64,000 nt of DNA from Flagellimonas spongiicola (lineage in GTDB: Bacteria; Bacteroidota; Bacteroidia; Flavobacteriales; Flavobacteriaceae). The DNA lies in the NCBI RefSeq assembly GCF_023502425.1, contig NZ_JAMFMA010000001.1, positions 558,001 through 622,000 of the forward strand. Direction: 5' to 3'. Of the stretch, positions 62,069 to 64,000 are shown in pieces. The notes under the pieces were generated by a model. It did no database searches and was not told where the DNA came from. It worked only from the letters and a program-made list of their open reading frames with translations. Position numbers and translations under genes: made by a program. Positions within the stretch are counted from its first letter, which is position 1, and every line of letters starts with the position of its first letter.

Positions 62069-62542
62069 ATGAAAAGATTGATCCTCATTTGCGTTTTGAT
62101 TTCAAGTTTTACCATTCATGGTCAAGAAACGATTGATACTCAAAACTTGTTCGTACGTGTGTTTGATATGCAAGGCAATAAAATAGCTAAAGGTGTCATT
62201 GTTTCGTGGTCTGAAAATGGCTTGGTCTTGCAACAAAATAAGAAATCAACTGAAGTTCCATTCAATAACATAAGTAAAATCAAACTTAAAAGGTCTGGGG
62301 GGCATCACATTGGAATCGGTGCACTTTTTGGCGCTACTGTTGGTGGTGTTTTTGGAATTACAACAGATGATGGTCTTTGGCTTTCTCAGGGTGAAAATAG
62401 TGCCGCCATGGCCATAGTTGGGGCTATGCTTGGTTCCGCTTTAGGTGGAGTTTCCGCTGCTTTAAAAGAAAACAAAACCCTTATGATTGAAGGCGATATC
62501 TCCAATTGGGAAAGACAAGTAAGGCAGAATCAACAACCTTAG
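62069..62542 (+). CDS. Exported glycine-rich membrane protein of unknown function
   Basis: A 157-residue protein with a signal peptide (FTIHGQ at residue 19). It has a beta-rich part (LFVRVFDMQGNKIAKGVIVSWSENGLVLQQNKKSTEVPFNNISKIKLKR) resembling small RNA-binding/SH3-like barrels. Two glycine-zipper-like hydrophobic segments follow (IGIGALFGATVGGVFGI and AAMAIVGAMLGSALGGVSAAL), which may insert into or coat a membrane. No family name is given. It precedes the MFS gene by 62 bp; a link is not clear. Confidence 0.7.
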   Translation: MKRLILICVLISSFTIHGQETIDTQNLFVRVFDMQGNKIAKGVIVSWSENGLVLQQNKKSTEVPFNNISKIKLKRSGGHHIGIGALFGATVGGVFGITTDDGLWLSQGENSAAMAIVGAMLGSALGGVSAALKENKTLMIEGDISNWERQVRQNQQP

Positions 62543-62604
62543 GGCATACTTAGAACAAAACTTTAGGCATAACCGGCTATATTTTTTAAGCTATATTTAG
62601 GGCA

Positions 62605-63858
62605 ATGAAGAACAAAGCCCCTTGGTATTATCTTGTTTTGCTGATATTGGCTGGTGAGGCCGTTTTTATTCTCCCTTTTGTACTTCCTAGGATTTTCAGG
62701 TCAACGGTATTAGCTGTATTTGAGATAAGTAATTTTGATTGGGGCTTATCAATAGCCCCTTATGGAATTGTGGCAATGTTATCTTATCCATTAGGCGGGC
62801 CATTAGCTGATAAATACCAACCAAAAAAACTCATTGCAATTGCATTATGGATGACTGCACTTGGAGGAATATGGTTCGCAACATATCCGGGTTTAAATCA
62901 ATTAAAATTACTTTACGGTTATTGGGGTTTTACTACCATCTTTTTGTTCTGGGCACCTATGATCAAGGCAACTCGAGTTTGGGGTGGACTGGCTTCTCAA
63001 GGTAAGGCTTTTGGCTTTTTGGATGGCGGTCGTGGATTGACCGGGGCTCTCTTTGGACTTTTAGGCGTTTTGATTTTTTCGTTTTTTCTAGGAACTGATG
63101 TGGATAGCAGTACCTTAATTGAGCGTCAAAATGCATTTAAATATGTAGTGTATACAGCTTGTGCTATCATTACGGTGATTGGATTATTGGTCTGGCGCTT
63201 CATGGACTCGGGAATGGATGAACGTAAAATACAAGCTGAGCGAATTTCAAAGAAAGAGATTGCTCAAGTATTGAAAATCCCTTCTGTTTGGTTACTAATG
63301 ATCATTATACTTTGTGCTTATGTGGGTTATAAGATTACGGATGTGGTTTCTCAATACGCCAACGAAGTAATGTTGTACAATGAGGTTGACGCGGCCAAGG
63401 TGGGCACCCTCTTTCAATTTTTGAGACCCACTGTTGGAATATTGGTTGGGTTGTTGGTAGATCGTTTTAAAATTACCTTGTGGCTTTTCTTTAGTTTTTG
63501 CGCCTGTATCCTAGGGGGAATATTATTTGGTTCAGGAGTTATTGGGCCGGATACTACGGTATTGTTCTTCTTGTCTGTTATAATAGTGGCGACTGGTGTT
63601 TATGCCGCAAGAGCCTTGTATTTTGGGGTGATGCAGAAGGGACAAATACCCTTGGTGCTTACGGGTACTGCAGTGGGTTTGATTTCTCTTGTTGGATATA
63701 CTCCTGATATCTTTGCCAGCCCTGCCTTTGGTATGCTATTGGATGCCCATAAGGGGGAAGAATTAGGTCATCAAAATGTTTTTTGGATGTTGACCGCTTT
63801 TGCCTTTGTTGGCGGAATTGCTTCGATGATTTATCATCGCCTTTACGGAAAATCATAA
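62605..63858 (+). CDS. MFS transporter
   Basis: A 417-residue inner-membrane transporter of the major facilitator superfamily with about 12 TM helices. The loop 2-3 signature is recognisable as GGPLADKYQPKKLIA. The second half starts near residue 225 (VWLLMIIILCAYVGYKITDVVSQYANEVM), followed by LLVDRFKITLWLFF, an equivalent of the same loop motif. The substrate cannot be inferred. It ends 5 bp before the convergent, window-cut YdeI-like gene. Confidence 0.92.
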   Translation: MKNKAPWYYLVLLILAGEAVFILPFVLPRIFRSTVLAVFEISNFDWGLSIAPYGIVAMLSYPLGGPLADKYQPKKLIAIALWMTALGGIWFATYPGLNQLKLLYGYWGFTTIFLFWAPMIKATRVWGGLASQGKAFGFLDGGRGLTGALFGLLGVLIFSFFLGTDVDSSTLIERQNAFKYVVYTACAIITVIGLLVWRFMDSGMDERKIQAERISKKEIAQVLKIPSVWLLMIIILCAYVGYKITDVVSQYANEVMLYNEVDAAKVGTLFQFLRPTVGILVGLLVDRFKITLWLFFSFCACILGGILFGSGVIGPDTTVLFFLSVIIVATGVYAARALYFGVMQKGQIPLVLTGTAVGLISLVGYTPDIFASPAFGMLLDAHKGEELGHQNVFWMLTAFAFVGGIASMIYHRLYGKS

Positions 63859-63863
63859 ATGAT

Positions 63864-64000
63864 TCACCAAGAATCCCTTGATTTGATATTCTTTTTACAG
63901 TTAGCTAAGATTTCGGTTATTCTCTTTTGTCTGGTTTCTTCTCTTTTGGCTTGATGGAGCCAGTAGAGATAGCTTTTACGCTGGCTTCTGGTGAAATTTT
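63864..64000 (-). CDS. YdeI/OmpD-associated family protein (C-terminal fragment)
   Basis: An open frame on the minus strand enters from the window end and stops at 63864. Its 45 residues include the typical end of the YdeI/OmpD-associated family: SQRKSYLYWLHQAKREETRQKRI, followed by ILANCKKNIKSRDSW. The [ST]-x-R-[RK]-x-Y-x-x-W-I/L-x-x-A-K-x-x-E-T-R-x-x-R pattern is diagnostic. The N-terminal part lies beyond the window. Function of this family is poorly known, though some members confer bacteriocin resistance. Confidence 0.85.
   Translation of the reverse strand, partial: NFTRSQRKSYLYWLHQAKREETRQKRITEILANCKKNIKSRDSW

Overview
The window looks like a chromosomal segment of a marine-type member of the Flavobacteriaceae (Bacteroidota). 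Support comes from low G+C content, A-rich leaders without clear Shine-Dalgarno sites, promoter elements of the Bacteroidota form TAnnTTTG, two TonB-dependent receptors with carboxypeptidase-like N-terminal domains, a PorP/SprF protein (type IX secretion family), DUF4249, DUF2807/PspC/PadR/DUF4870 and a LETM1-related biofilm-associated protein. No rRNA, tRNA, CRISPR array, insertion sequence or prophage was seen. Both window edges cut genes.

Layout. 1-5925 (minus): a tripartite efflux operon (TolC fused to a substrate-binding-like domain, lipoprotein adaptor, RND pump cut by the edge). 6072-8591: an OsmC protein, thioredoxin reductase and a secreted protein. 8799-12343 (minus): a DUF4870-PadR-PspC-DUF2807 envelope-stress operon with a recognisable promoter/operator. 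12512-18102: housekeeping genes (DUF4442, PQQ-like propeller, AIM24, DUF2461, NudK, PBP4-type carboxypeptidase). 18219-25681: a redox block with OxyR, a sigma-54 activator carrying a cyclic-nucleotide domain, an OsmC gene behind a near-consensus sigma-54 promoter with three upstream palindromes, and pyruvate:ferredoxin oxidoreductase. 25690-33617: a hybrid kinase/receiver/nucleotide cyclase, a TonB receptor, DoxX, a second cyclase and an acetyltransferase. 33920-42145: PorP/SprF, a PaiB-like protein, a secreted three-gene operon and a DUF4249/TonB receptor pair. 42402-48263: a GHL10-like lipoprotein, then the most unusual region: DUF2141, a TPR protein, a LytS kinase with a C-terminal 2TM domain, four consecutive stand-alone 2TM-domain genes and a LytTR response regulator. 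48360-64000: LETM1-related protein, OmpW, MarR-GNAT fusion, hydrolase-OsmC fusion, a four-gene operon of secreted amidohydrolases and propellers, a glycine-rich membrane protein, an MFS transporter and the end of a YdeI/OmpD-associated gene.

How genes may work together. Three sites of the form WCAGTTCAT-N12-ACAATT, matching the LytTR-domain consensus in sequence and spacing, lie 64-84 bp upstream of the TonB receptor at 29318, the DUF2141-TPR-LytS operon and the 2TM array. They predict an autoregulated LytT regulon that includes a distant receptor. Separately, the cNMP-domain sigma-54 activator, the sigma-54 promoter next to it and two class III cyclases within 14 kb suggest a cyclic-nucleotide circuit controlling osmC and perhaps the oxygen-sensitive nifJ product, beside oxyR. 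Both circuits are inferences from sequence motifs and proximity.
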